Made by a program: the position numbers and the translations under genes
The notes under the pieces: generated by a model
Told to the model about the DNA's origin: nothing
Databases searched by the model: none
What the model saw: only the letters and a program-made list of their open reading frames with translations
Shown: piece after piece, positions 34,341-44,487 of the stretch
Layout: every line of letters begins with the position of its first letter
Numbering within the stretch: position 1 is the first letter of the stretch
Assembly (NCBI RefSeq): GCF_007565055.1
Contig: NC_044561.1
Location: 32,567,483 to 32,631,482 of the forward strand
Origin: Rhinopithecus roxellana
Taxonomy: Eukaryota > Chordata > Mammalia > Primates > Cercopithecidae
Direction of reading: 5' to 3'
DNA length: 64,000 nucleotides

Positions 34341-35410
34341 GCATTTGGCCCCTCCTACAACCAAGAAAGAGGCACAATGCTTAGTGGTTTTGTGCCTATT
34401 TGGATTTTGGAGGCAACACATTCCTCATTTGGGTGTGCTATTCCGGCCCATTTACTGACTGACCTGAAAGGTTTCCAGTTTTGAGTGGGGACCAGAACAG
34501 GAGAAGGCTCTGCAACAAGTCCAGGCTGCTATGCAAGCTGCTCTGCCACTTGGGCCACATGACCCGGCAAATACAAAGGTGCTTGAGGTGCTAGTGGCAG
34601 ATAGGAATGCTGTTTGGAGCCTTTGGCAGGCCCCTATAGGTGAATCACAGCAGGGGCCTCTAGAGTTTTCACAAGGCCTTGCCATCTTCTGCAGATAACT
34701 ACTCTCCTTTTGAGAGACAGTCCTTGGCCTGTTACTGGGTTTTGGTGGAAACTGAACTTTTGACTATGGCTCAACAACTCGCCATGTGACCTGAATTGCC
34801 TATTATGGAATGGGTGCTTTCTGACCCATCTGGCCATCAAGGAGAGCCATGCACAGCAGCATTCAGCATTCAATCATCAAATTAAAGTGGTGTATATGTG
34901 ATCTAGCTTAAGCAGGTCCTGAAGACACAAGTAAGTTACCTGAGAAAGTAGCTCAAATGCCCATGGTCTCCACTCCTGCCACCTTGCCTTCTCTTCCCAG
35001 CCTGCACTGATGGCCTCATGGGGAGTTCCCTATGATCAGTTGACAGAGGAAGAGAAGACTAGGGCCTGGTTCACAGATGGTTCTGTATGATATGCAGGCA
35101 CCACCTGAAAGTGGACAGCTGCAGCCTTATAGCTCCTTTATGGAACATCCCTGAAGGACAGCGGTGAATGCAAATCTTCCCAGTGGGCGGAACTTTGAAG
35201 AGTACACCTGGTTGTGCACTTTGCGTGGCAAGAGAAAGGGTCAGTAGTGCCATTGTATACTGATTCATGGGCTGTAGCCAGTGGTTTGGCTGGATGGTCA
35301 GACACTTGGAAGAAGCATAGTTGGAAAATTGGTGACAAGGGAATTTGGGGAAGAGGTATGTGGATATACCTCTTGGAGTGGCCAAAAACTGTAAAGATAT
35401 TTGTATCCAA
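34341..35410 (+). pseudogene. HERV-L RT connection and RNase H remnant
   Basis: 34341-34900 is the RT connection region, with no long open frame. WFTDGS at 35067-35084 is the RNase H motif with the first catalytic Asp, followed at once by a TGA (35088-35090). YTDSWAVASGLAGW near 35253-35297 is the later catalytic Asp motif, in the open part 35214-35582 that runs into the integrase. The enzyme would degrade the RNA of RNA-DNA hybrids; here it is broken by stops and frame changes. Confidence 0.8.
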
Positions 35411-36085
35411 TGTGAGCGTTCACCAACGTGTGATCTCAGCAGAAAATAATTTTAACAATCAGTTCGATTTGGATGACCTTTTCTGTGGACACCATCAGTT
35501 TCTTTCCACAGTTACCCCTGTCATCGCCCTATGGGCCCATGAACAAAGTGGCCATGGTGGCAGGGATGGAGGTTATGCATGAGCTCAGCAACACAGACTT
35601 CTACTGACCCAAGCTGACCTGGCTATGGCCACTGCTGTGCCCATATTTCCCAGCAGCAGAGATCAGCACTGAGCCCTCAATATGGCAACATTCCTCGGGG
35701 TGATCAATCAGCTACCTGGTGGCAGGTTGATTATATTGGATCTCTTCCCTCATGGAAAGAACAGAGGTTTGTCCTCACTGGAATAGATACTTATTCCAGA
35801 TATAGGTTTGCCTATCCTGCACCCAATGCTTCTGCCAAAACTACCATCTGTGGACTCACAGAATACCTTATCCACCTTCATGGTATTCCACACAGCATTG
35901 CCTCTGACCAAGGCACTCACTTGCGACAGTGGGCACATGCTCGTGGAATTCACTAGTCTTACCATATTCCCCATTATCCTGAAGCAGCTGAATTGATAGA
36001 ATGGTGGAACAGCCTTTTGAAGTCACAATTACAATGCCAACTAGATGACAATACTTTGCAGGGCTGAGACAGAGTTCTCCAGAGG
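35411..36085 (+). pseudogene. HERV-L integrase remnant
   Basis: The N-terminal zinc finger shows HEQSGH at 35538-35555 (the His pair), then a TGA at 35580-35582 and a frame change. The core is in one frame: VDYIG with the first catalytic Asp (35729-35731), SDQGTH with the second (35906-35908) and LIEWWN with the presumed Glu (35999-36001). A single TAG at 35954-35956 interrupts the core. The Asp-Glu spacing is 30 residues against about 35 in the DD35E family, so a short in-frame deletion is likely. All three acidic residues survive but the product is truncated. Confidence 0.87.
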
Positions 36086-36087
36086 CT

Positions 36088-36542
36088 GTGTATGCTCTGA
36101 ATCAGCATCCAACATATGGTACTATTTCTCTCATAGCCAGGATTCATGGGTCCAGGAATCAAGGGGTGGACGTGGAAGTGACACCACTTGCCATCACCCC
36201 TAGTGGTCCACTGACAATGTTTTTGCTTCCTGTTACCATGACATTACATTCTGCTGGCCTAGATCTCTTCATTTCAGAGGGAAGAATGTTGCTACCAGAA
36301 GACACAACAATAATTTCATTTAATTGGAATTAAGATTGCCACTTGGACACTTTGGGCTCCTCCTACCTTTAAGCCAAGAGGGTAAGAAGGGAGTTTCAGT
36401 GTTGGCTGGGGTGATTGAACTGGACTATCAAGATGAAATCTACCTACTCCATAAGGAAGAGTATACATGGAATACAGGAGATCCATTAGGGCATCTCTTA
36501 GTATTACCATGCTCTTTGATTAAGGTTAATGATAAACTATAA
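36088..36542 (+). pseudogene. HERV-L dUTPase domain remnant
   Basis: The open part 36088-36333 ends with LHSAGLDLFI (36241-36270), the dUTPase motif 1 type (AG-D-). The next frame (36324-36542) continues with GHFGLLLPLSQ and GVSVLAGVIELDYQDEI, the order of motifs 2 and 3, then a Gly/Pro-rich end (NTGDPLGHLLVLPC). A frameshift of one lies near 36325, inside the domain. dUTPase hydrolyses dUTP and limits uracil in viral DNA. Its location downstream of integrase is characteristic of HERV-L and differs from betaretroviruses, where it lies at the gag-pro end. Confidence 0.85.
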
Positions 36543-37040
36543 CAGCCCAACCCATACAGGACTACAAATGGCCCAGACCCTTTAGGAATGGTGATTTATT
36601 GTCACTCCATCAGGAAAAATCCCACAACCTGCTGAGGTGCTTGCTGAATGCAAAGGGAATACAGAATGGGTAGTAGAAAGTAGTCATCAGCACCAGCTAC
36701 GATCACGTGCTGGTTGCAGAAACAAGGATTGTAATTGCCATAAGTATTTCCTCCTTTTGTTAAAAACTGTACATGTATACACTTGTACTAAGAAAATATC
36801 TCCATTGTATTCCTTTTTTTCCTTTATCGTGTTACATAGGATTGATTGACTTCATACCAGCATTTAAGTATTGTTAACTTTATGCAATAGCATTTGAGTT
36901 GGGGATCAATGTACTTCTGGTTGTACCAAGGATAGTTGTATTATGTTAGGTGTAATTATGATGTTATTATTGTCTTTATTTGAATATTATGTTTGATCTC
37001 ACGTGATGTGGATGCGTTCAAGTTGACAGAGGTAGACTCG
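36543..37040 (+). other. HERV-L 3' internal noncoding part; no env
   Basis: About 500 bp between the dUTPase and the 3' LTR, alignable with 29220-29590 of the outer ERVL. No envelope-like sequence is seen. The purine tract expected before the LTR is poor (ACAGAGGTAGA near 37027-37037), probably mutated. Confidence 0.7.
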
Positions 37041-37557
37041 TGATGGTTAATACTGAGTATCAACTTGATTGGATTGAAGGATGCAAAGTATTGATCCTGG
37101 GTGTGTCTGTGAGGGTGTTGCCAAGGGAAATTAACATTTGAGTCAGTGGGCTGGGAAAGGCAGACCCACCCTTAATCTGGGTGGGCACTATCTAGTCAGC
37201 TGCCCATGTGGTCAGGATATGAAACAGGCAGAAAAACATGAAAAGTCTAGACTGGCTTAGTCTCCCAAGCTACATCTTTCTCCTGTTCTGGATGCTTCCT
37301 TCCTTTGAAAATTGGACTCCAAGTTCTTTAGTTTTGGGACTTGGACTGGCTTAGTGATGGAGGACTTGCAGATGGCCTCTTCTGGGACCTTGTGATTGTG
37401 TGAGTTAATGCTACTTAATAAACTCATATATATATAATACATGTAATAGGACATATATATTATATATGAGTTTGTATATATAATATATATTACACATATA
37501 TATGTAATAGGATATATATATATATTTCTGTTCCTCTAGAGAACCCTGACTAATACA
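37041..37557 (+). repeat. HERV-L 3' LTR (MLT2A-like)
   Basis: It starts TGATGGTTAATACTGAG and ends CCCTGACTAATACA. AATAAA lies at 37418-37423. The following TA-rich segment (37425-37526) contains repeated ACATGTAATAGGA-type units and differs in length and content from the 5' LTR. Confidence 0.92.
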
Positions 37558-37562
37558 TACAG

Positions 37563-38384
37563 GCTCTGTGCAAGTCTGAAATCTAATAGGGCAGACATTA
37601 AACCTTAAAGTTCCAAAATTATTTCATTTGACTCCATGTCTCACATCCAGGTCATGCTAATGCCAGAGGTGGGCGCCCATGCCCTTGAGCAGCTTTGCCC
37701 TTCTGGCTTTGCAGTGTACATCCCCCTTCCCTGTCTGTATCACAGGCTGGCATTAAATGTCTCTAGCTATTCCAGGCACCCAGTGAAAGATGAAGGTATA
37801 TCTACTATTCTGGGGTCTGGAGGATGATGGCCCTCTTCTCACATCTCCATGAGGCAGCGCCCCAGTGAGGACTCTGTGTGAGAGCTCTGACTGCACATTT
37901 TCCTTCCATACTGCTCTAGCAGGGTTCTCCATGAGGGCCCCACCCCTGCAGCAAACTTCTGTCTGAACGTCCAGGTGTTTCCATACATCCTCTGAAATCT
38001 AGGCAAAGTTTCCCAAACCTCAGTTCTTGACTTCTGGACATCCACAGGGTCAACACCACATGGAAGCTGCCAAAGGCTTAGGGCTCACATGCTCTGAAAT
38101 CTGGCCTGAGCTGTACCTTGGCCCCTTTTAGCCATGGCTGAAGCAGCTGGGATACAGGGTACCAAGACCCTAGGCTGCACACAGCAGGAGGGCCCTGTGT
38201 TTTAAGGGCCTGGCCCATAAAACATTTTTTTTCTCCTAGGCCTCCAAGCCTGTGATGGTGGGGGCTGCCATGAAGGTCTCTGACATGCCCTGGAGACATT
38301 TTCCATATCGTCTTGGTGATTAACATTTGACTCCTTGTTACTTATGTAAATTTCTGCAACAGGCTTGAATTTCTCCCAAAATAT

Positions 38385-38444
<60 letters not shown>

Positions 38445-38937
38445 CTATCACATCACCAGGCTGCAACTTTCCAAGCTTTTATTCTCTGCTTCCTCTTGAA
38501 TGTTTTGCCCCTTAAAAATTTCTTGTGCCAGATACCCTAAATCGTCTTTCTCAAATTCAAAGCTCCACAGATCTCTAGGGCAGGGGCAAAATGCCACCAA
38601 TCTCTTTGCTAAGCATTACAAGAGTGACCTTTACTCCAGTTCCCAACAAGTTCCTCATCTCCATCTGAGACCACCTGAGCCTGGACTTTATTGTCCATAT
38701 CACTATCAGCATTTTGATCAAAGCCATTCACCAAGTCTCTAGGAAGTTTGAAACTTTCCTGCATCTTTCTGTCTTATGCACCCTCTAAGTCTCTAAGAAG
38801 TTTCAAACTTTACCATATTTTCCTGTGTTTTTGTGAGCCCTCTAAATTGTTCCAACCTCTGCCTGTTACCTAGTTGCAGAGTTGCTTCCACATTTTTGCC
38901 TATCTTTACAGAAGCACTCCACTCCTGATACCAACTT
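37563..38937 (-). mobile_element. MST internal region, right part
   Basis: It continues the MST text after HERV-L: TTTGACTCCATGTCTCACATCCAGG equals 11938-11961 of the THE1 interior apart from one base. A TA microsatellite plus T run (38381-38444) has grown within it. The remaining open frames are short and unlike any enzyme. Confidence 0.85.
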
Positions 38938-39297
38938 ACTACAGTAATTTGTTCTCATGCTGCTTTGAAGAAATACCTGAGGCTGGATGACTTATAAAGA
39001 AAAGAGGTTTAATTGACTTACAGTTCTGCATGGCTTAGAGGTCTCAGGAAACTTACAATCATGGAGGAAGATATCTCTTCATAGGGTGGCGGGAGAGAAA
39101 AATGAGTTCAAGCAAGGGAAGTGCCAGATGCTTATAAACCCATTAGATCTTGTGAGACTTACTGATTATCATGAGAACAGCATGGGGGAAACTGCCCCCA
39201 TGATCCAAATATCCCTGCCTGATCCCATCCTTGACACAGCAAGATTATTACAATTCAATGTGGGATTTGGGCAGGGACACAGAGCCAAACCATATCA
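38938..39297 (-). repeat. MST 5' LTR
   Basis: It starts CAGTAATTTGTTCTCATGC and ends CCATATCA, in inverted orientation. It pairs with the LTR at 30286-30641, with about the same divergence. Confidence 0.85.
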
Positions 39298-39367
39298 GAT
39301 AGATAGGTAGATTATTCTTTTGATTTTTGTTTTGATTCTGTTTCTCTAGTGAATTGTGACTGATAAA

Positions 39368-39590
39368 TTGATTCAATGTATTTAATAGATATAGACCTAT
39401 TTAGATGATCTAATGACTCTTGTTTGTATTTCAGAAGTTTGTGTATTTTGAGAAATTCTTTTATTTTATCTCAGTTATAATATTTTTCATCATAGAATTA
39501 TTAATATTATCCCTTTAATATGCTTTTAATGTCTATAAAATTATTAATGATGTCCCAGCTTTCATTTCTGATATTGGTAATTTTCTTCTC
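39368..39590 (-). mobile_element. L1M, right part after the 11.6-kb nest
   Basis: TTGATTCAATGTATTTAATAGATATAG (39368-39394), then CCCTTTAATATGCTTTTAATGTC and ATGATGTCCCAGCTTTCATTTC, resume the antisense ORF2 text interrupted at 27779. The L1 is lost after about 39590. Confidence 0.8.
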
Positions 39591-39603
39591 TGATTGCCAT
39601 GCT

Positions 39604-40440
39604 AGCATGCAAGTCATGCAAGCATGAAAAGTACTGCATTAAAAATAAAGACAGATGTAAAGCACAAAAAGAGCCTAAGTTCTTACACAACTGAGAAAAA
39701 AACAGACGAATGTTTTCACAAAAGAAAAATGAAAGATAATGTAATTTTTAATTAAAGAAGACATCAAATATAAACAATGTGAATAAACTCAACAAACAAT
39801 TGTAAAATTAATTGAACAGAGAATCAAAATGACAACATTACAGAGCTAGTTACATAGAAACCATAGGAAACAGATTAGACAGTGTGGATGATAAAATTAG
39901 AAACAGAAAAAGCCATGAGATAGTCTCAGTGAAATAAAGGGGTAAAAAAATACTAGTCAGAAAGAAGTTAATGTTAATGGTATACTGGAAATGTGGATCC
40001 AAAATAAAGGTAAATGATACACCTGCAACAAAAGTCCAACAAATGAAATTAAAAAGAATAATTATGTAGAAGAAAATATTTCTAAAATGTAAAATAATAC
40101 TCATAGATTTAAAGGCATACTGTTCTCAAGAAATTCATTAGAAGAACTGATTTTATGACATTCTGGTAAAGTGATTGAATTTCAAGGATAAAGAAAGAAT
40201 TCATCAGGTATCCAAGAACTTACAAAGGGGATAAATCTGGCTGGGCTCAAATGCCTCCATGGAAAAATAAAGTGCCAGAAGATAATAGAACAATATTTAC
40301 AAAATTCTAATGGAACAAGTGTGTCTCAAGAATATTGTAACCAGACAAGTTGTTATCCAAGTACAAAATGGCAGTACTGGCATACTTAATCATGCAAAAA
40401 CTCACAGAATATGTCATTCCTTATTCCGTCTTAGAATGAA
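39604..40440 (+). mobile_element. L1/HAL1-like fragment, sense
   Basis: A-rich sense text including GTGCCAGAAGATAATAGAACAATA, then CAAGAATATTGTAACCAGACAAG resembles the region after ORF1 of old L1M or HAL1 elements (GGAAGCCAGAAGACAATGGA, TCTATATCCAGC). It is strongly decayed, and the orientation is opposite to the L1M that it abuts. Confidence 0.45.
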
Positions 40441-40487
40441 ACTATGTAAGAGACAAATGAAGAAGATGTTGTAAAAGAACTGAATGG

Positions 40488-40690
40488 GGCCTTGTTGCCG
40501 CTTCCTCAGAAGGGAAGGAACACCGTGTCCTCACATGTAGAAGGCACAGAAGGGAACAAACCCACACCTTCGAGCCCTTTTATAAGGGCCTGAATCCCTT
40601 CATCACCTTCTAAATACTCCATCTCTTAATATTATTACATTGTCTATTAAGTTTCAACAAAAAATTTGGGGTGCACCCAATTTGGTCATT
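40488..40690 (-). mobile_element. MaLR/MLT1-type LTR fragment
   Basis: CACCGTGTCCTCACATGTAGAAGG, CCTTTTATAAGGGCCTGAATCCC, and TATTATTACATTGTCTATTAAGTTTCAAC keep the order of an inverted MaLR LTR end. Both termini are missing. Confidence 0.55.
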
Positions 40691-40967
40691 GTTTGGATAT
40701 TAGAACACAAAATTTAATTACTCAGTTTCTTGCTATATGTAAGACATTATTATCACCACATTAATTTTATTTGTTATTTTTATTACAATTGTAACAAAAC
40801 CTAGGAACATCTGTATACAGAACTTAAACACAAAGACTTTCCAGATTTTGTCATTTAATCCCAAAATCTTACCACTTAAGGTAAGGTATCTTAATTATGT
40901 AATGAGGTAAACAATATAGTTCCTAAACTGGAAGGTTAAATGATTCCTTCATAGAGGAAATTAAAAA

Positions 40968-41065
40968 AAAATATATATAAATATATAAATATATATAAAT
41001 ATATATATAAATATATATAAATATATATAAATATATAAATATATATATAAATATATATATATATA
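40968..41065. repeat. (ATATATAA)n AT-rich tandem repeat
   Basis: About 100 bp of TATATAAA and ATATATAA units with slightly varied length. It is pure A/T and would melt easily. Confidence 0.95.
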
Positions 41066-42697
41066 ATAGAAGAAAACAGTTCCTAGTTATTTTGGAAATT
41101 GTATTATGTGTTGCAAAACAATGACAATAAATGTACTTAAATAAATCACCAACTTAATAATTCATCTTCAATTGAATCCTTAGTTTTCTCATGCAAAGTC
41201 TAGTATTCCTACAGAGCCAGAACAGTGTACAAAGAACAAGACAGGGAGATAAAATTAATGCTAGCTTAGTTTTATATGAAGCATCAATTAGGAATATTAA
41301 CTGTTCTCATATTTAAATATTTGCTTTTGACAAAATCCAAACAAGCTCACTATGTGTTAGATTAGTAGGTATAGAGTCAGCATGGTGGTAGATCTGGAGT
41401 GGGGCACGTGTATTTCGTAGATTCAAAGATGTCAATTTTAAAAAGTATTAATTGTATATTAAATTTGGAGAGAATACCACTTTATTGAATGCACACCAAA
41501 ATTTTAAGATGTCTTCCATTTTCAGAGCAATTTTTATAAAAAAGGATATACTGAAGTTTATTCTACTACAGGCATGAAAGTTACCATGCAAACCAGAGAT
41601 ACATTTGTTCTTTGCGAAGAAGCTTCTGCCCTTCTGTCCGTTTGACTGTATCATTTAAACAGTACAGCCAGTGCTCAATAGCGGCGTCAGTTGAAGTCAC
41701 CATCATGGCTACACAAATTGATTCCTTATGTGGGAAAAAAAAGTCCTCAAATGGCTGATGGACAATTAAATATCTTGGTTCCCATGTTATTTCCCTGGAA
41801 CCTCAAGTAGATTTAGTCAGACCCTTGTTAATTGATAAATATGATTGAGGACTTTGCTATATCTTTTTTTCATTAAATGAGTACATTAGTCAGAAACATA
41901 AATAACCCATTGTAGTGATCATTGCCTACATGGGGAGATTTTTAGCTTCAAGTAATGGATACACAACCCAAAGTGAACATTTATTCTATGAGAGAACACA
42001 AAGTACAGACGGAGCGTGGTTCCATGATTGATTCAGTAGCTCAGTGACACGATCCATGTGCTAGGTGTTTTTTCATCTTTGCACTCTCTCCGACTCAGCC
42101 TATCAGCCAAGTGTAAGTCCACATTTCCAAAAAGGCTGCAGCCTTTCCAGGTCTTTGCAGGGAGAAATGATCATGACCACATTCTCTGAAGGAGGAGAAG
42201 GGAACTTCCTTCCCTGAGTCTCATTTTATTAAGGAAAAAAAAAATTTTTTTTTACATGCTCAGCTTTCACCCTGAAGACATTCACAATTCTTATTTTTCA
42301 GTAGCAATTAATTTTATTAGTTTGACAATAATTTATGATCATGAAACAATGCAATTCAAGAAATGACTAAAATATGTTAAAGAAAATATCGTAATTATTC
42401 CTGGCACTTATATCTAATATTTCAAAACAGACTATTTCAGCAACTGATTTATAAAGTGCTAATATAAAAATAATCTCAAATATGTTTAATTTCACCCATA
42501 AACTATAAATTATGAATTACTATAAATTTTTGGTTAGCAAAAAAAGCCAAAATATTTTTCCTCATGCGACTTAGTATAGTGATAATTAATTTAAAGAGCA
42601 CTTATATAGACTGAATGTTGACGCAAGAAGTAGTTTTTGCATGAGCATTTTGAGCATTATCTTGGAATTAGAAGTAGTTTTAAGTCACTTTCTCCTG
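41066..42697. other. No gene seen
   Basis: Mostly unassigned AT-rich DNA. The part 41930-42220 (TTGATTCAGTAGCTCAGTGACA, TCTTTGCACTCTCTCCGACTCAGCC) feels like an old interspersed repeat that I could not name. Confidence 0.4.
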
Positions 42698-43140
42698 TGT
42701 ATTGGTTTCCTGCTGCCTCTGTAACAAATTACTGGAAAGTTGGTGGCTTAAACAACAGATAATTTATTCTTTCACAGTTCTGGATGTCATAAATCTGAAA
42801 TCAGTATCAAGGGGTTTGGAGGGTGTGGCCATCAGGAAAGTTCTACACAGATAATTCCTTATCCTTTAGATAATATTTCTAGTGGCCACCAACATTCACT
42901 GGCTTATGGTACATCAGTCTTACCTCCGCCTGTGTGATCACATCCCCTCTCCTTTTCTGTCTGTGTGGTCAGATTTCTTTCTGCTTCCCTTTTACACAGA
43001 TACATGTGATTGTATTTAGAGTCCATCTGGCTAATACTGGATAATCTTTTAGGTCAAGATCTTTAACTTAATCACATGCAATGATTGATTTTTGTCTGAT
43101 TTTTCATATAAGGTAATATTCAGAGGTTCAAGAAATCTAG
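42698..43140 (-). mobile_element. MLT1-type MaLR LTR, antisense
   Basis: GTATTGGTTTCCTGCTGCC, TAACAAATTACTGGAAAGTTGG, GGCTTAAACAACAGATAATTTATT and CAGTTCTGGATGTCATAAATC keep the order of an inverted MLT1-type LTR, later TGTGATTGTATTTAGAGTCC and TTAACTTAATCACATGCA. Divergence is high, in line with its age. No paired LTR is found. Confidence 0.65.
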
Positions 43141-43189
43141 ATATGAATTTTTTCTGGAACATTTTGGACCTACCGCACACTCATTCACT

Positions 43190-43317
43190 TATTCATTTAT
43201 GTATTTAACAAATATTATATGAACACCTGCAATGGAACGGACACTGTTCTAATGCAGGGTATATAACAGCAAACTAAAGAGACAAAGATTTTACATTCTT
43301 GGAGTTTACATTCTAGA
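43190..43317 (-). mobile_element. L2 3' end, antisense (left part)
   Basis: ATTCATTTATGTATTTAACAAATATTATATGAACACC, then GGACACTGTTCTAATGCAGGG and TTGGAGTTTACATTCTAG (43191-43316) is the antisense of the L2 3' region. It is cut by a hAT element at 43318 and seems to resume at 43546 (GTGTCAGATGGTGATAAGTGA). Confidence 0.6.
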
Positions 43318-43545
43318 ACAAACATTGGCAAACTGTTTCTGTAAAGGGCCAGATAGTAAATACTGTTTGTAGATCATACAGTTTCTCTGTTGCAACTACT
43401 GAACTCTCCTGTTATAGCATAGACACAGCTCCTCCTCTCTAAATATATAAATAAATAGCTGTGGCTATATTCCCATAAACAATTATATATGAAAACAAGA
43501 AGCAAGCTAGATTTGGCTCTTGAGTTATAGTTGGCCAGCACTTTC
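43318..43545 (+). mobile_element. hAT-Charlie (MER1-like) nonautonomous DNA transposon
   Basis: TTGGCAAACTGTTTCTGTAAAGGGCCAGATAGTAAATACTG (43327-43367) and the closing AGATTTGGCTCTTGAGTTATAGTTGGCCAGCAC match both ends of a short hAT element whose ends read roughly GGCAAACTTTTTCTGTAAAGGGCC and TTTGGCCC...TTTGCC. It sits inside the L2. Confidence 0.6.
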
Positions 43546-44052
43546 TCTGGACAGAAGATATAGGAGAAAAAGTGACAGGCAAATACAGAATGTGTCAGAT
43601 GGTGATAAGTGATGTGGTTTTAAATAGAGCACATTCAGAGAAATAGGACATTCAAATGTGAAGGCTATAACTAACCGCTATAACAAATAAATCAAAAAAT
43701 TTTAGTGGCTTCCCAAAGAGCCATTTTCTCAGTGTTTATGTGAAGTCCGATACTAAGATTACTTATTAGTGGGAAACCTTCCATGTGGTCATTCAGGAAC
43801 CCACCCTCTTGCTCTCTTGCATCTGCCCTCCTGAGAACTCCAGAATCGTGTGTTCAGTTGGTGGTTGAAGAAAGGGAGTAGAGAACATCACACAGGCATT
43901 TTAAGGAAGCAGGATTACAAGGTTTGGTCAATTCCACTCAGTTTATATGCGTTTTCTTGTCTAACAGCTCAATTGCCTGACTTCACCTAACTTTAAGAAA
44001 AGCAAACTATGCAGTTGAGCTGGGTGTCCAGGGGCATTTAAAAAACAGTGTT

Positions 44053-44349
44053 GGGCTGGGCACAGTGGCTCACGCCTATAACCCAGAACTTTGGGAGGCC
44101 TGAGGCGGGTGGATCACTTGAGGTCAGGAGCTTGAGACCAGCCTGGCCAACATGGTGAAACCCCGTCTCTACTAAAAATACAAAAATTAGCCGGGCGTAG
44201 TGCTGGGCACATGTAATCCCAGCTACTTGGGAGGCTGAGGCAGGAGAACCACTTGAACCCATGAGGTAGAGCTTTCAGTGAGCTGAGACTGCACCACTTC
44301 ACTCCAGCCTGGGTGACAGAGTGAGACTCTGTCTCAAACAAACAAACAA
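44053..44349 (+). mobile_element. AluS-like element, sense
   Basis: A full-length Alu with GGTGGATCACTTGAGGTCAGG and CAACATGGTGAAACCCCG, typical of AluS. It ends in a (CAAA)-type tail and is flanked by CAGTGTTG (44045-44052) and CAGGGTTG (44352-44359), a target-site duplication with one change. Confidence 0.92.
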
Positions 44350-44474
44350 GCAGGGTTGGAGATCACTGAGCAACATTTAATTCAGGAAGTGTTACTCTTG
44401 TAAGCAGGGTAGCCAGAAAAAGTTTTCCTGGCCTTCCTGGGGAAAGTAGGAGGATAATGTGGCAGAGATTTGGT

Positions 44475-44487
44475 AGGGGGGGGGGGG
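44475..44487. repeat. Poly-G run
   Basis: A run of about 12-13 G next to CGTTC. It is unusual in this AT-rich window. It is a single run and not by itself a four-run quadruplex motif. Confidence 0.9.

Larger units (their letters stand above)
30904..37557 (+). mobile_element. Near-full-length HERV-L provirus with MLT2A-like LTRs (inner layer)
   Basis: A 6654-bp sense-oriented class III endogenous retrovirus with both LTRs (30904-31440 and 37041-37557), a leucine-type primer site, and gag, protease, RT, RNase H, integrase and dUTPase remnants in canonical order. There is no env-like sequence, as is known for HERV-L. An exact 5-bp target-site duplication TACAG (30899-30903 and 37558-37562) borders it inside MST internal DNA. 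The coding part has at least six frame changes and several stops, so it is inactive. The total length is close to the family's usual 6.5-7 kb. Confidence 0.93.
30286..39297 (-). mobile_element. MST-type MaLR provirus (middle layer), split by HERV-L
   Basis: An inverted MaLR provirus with a 3' LTR at 30286-30641, internal DNA at 30642-30903 and 37563-38937, and a 5' LTR at 38938-39297. GATAG flanks it on both sides (30281-30285 and 39298-39302), although it landed in a GATA-rich tract, which weakens the duplication as evidence. The internal text parallels the THE1 internal region at 11604-13005 (CCATTCCAAGTGGAAGATACTGGCC against CCATTCCAAATGGGAGAAACTGGCC). Just inside the 5' LTR, bases 38911-38931 read on the minus strand give TTGGTATCAGGAGTGGAGTG, a leucine-type primer site. 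Own length is about 2.35 kb. There is no pol. Confidence 0.87.
27780..39367 (+). mobile_element. ERVL provirus with MLT2B-like LTRs (outer layer of the nest)
   Basis: A sense-oriented ERVL with LTRs 27780-28192 and 29596-39367, the latter split by the MST provirus at 30286-39297. The LTRs start TGCCATATTTTG and TGTGAAAGTTAA and end GACTAGAACA and GACTGATAAA. An exact 5-bp target-site duplication TTGAT is at 27775-27779 and 39368-39372. Removing the insert restores uninterrupted L1 text (GTTATTGAT joined to TCAATGTATTTAATAG). Behind the 5' LTR, TGGTACTGGGAGTGG (28198-28212) is a leucine-type primer-binding site. Its own DNA totals about 2.6 kb. The internal part is a deletion derivative (separate entry). 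The MLT2B label is from memory of the LTR sequence. Confidence 0.85.

Noticed and set aside
30904..37557. An intact or active retrovirus
   Set aside because: Frame changes and stops in every domain, a mutated RT active site and diverged LTRs make it a fossil.
44475..44487. G-quadruplex at the poly-G run
   Set aside because: There is only one G run; nearby G tracts do not give four runs at suitable spacing, so no intramolecular quadruplex can be claimed.
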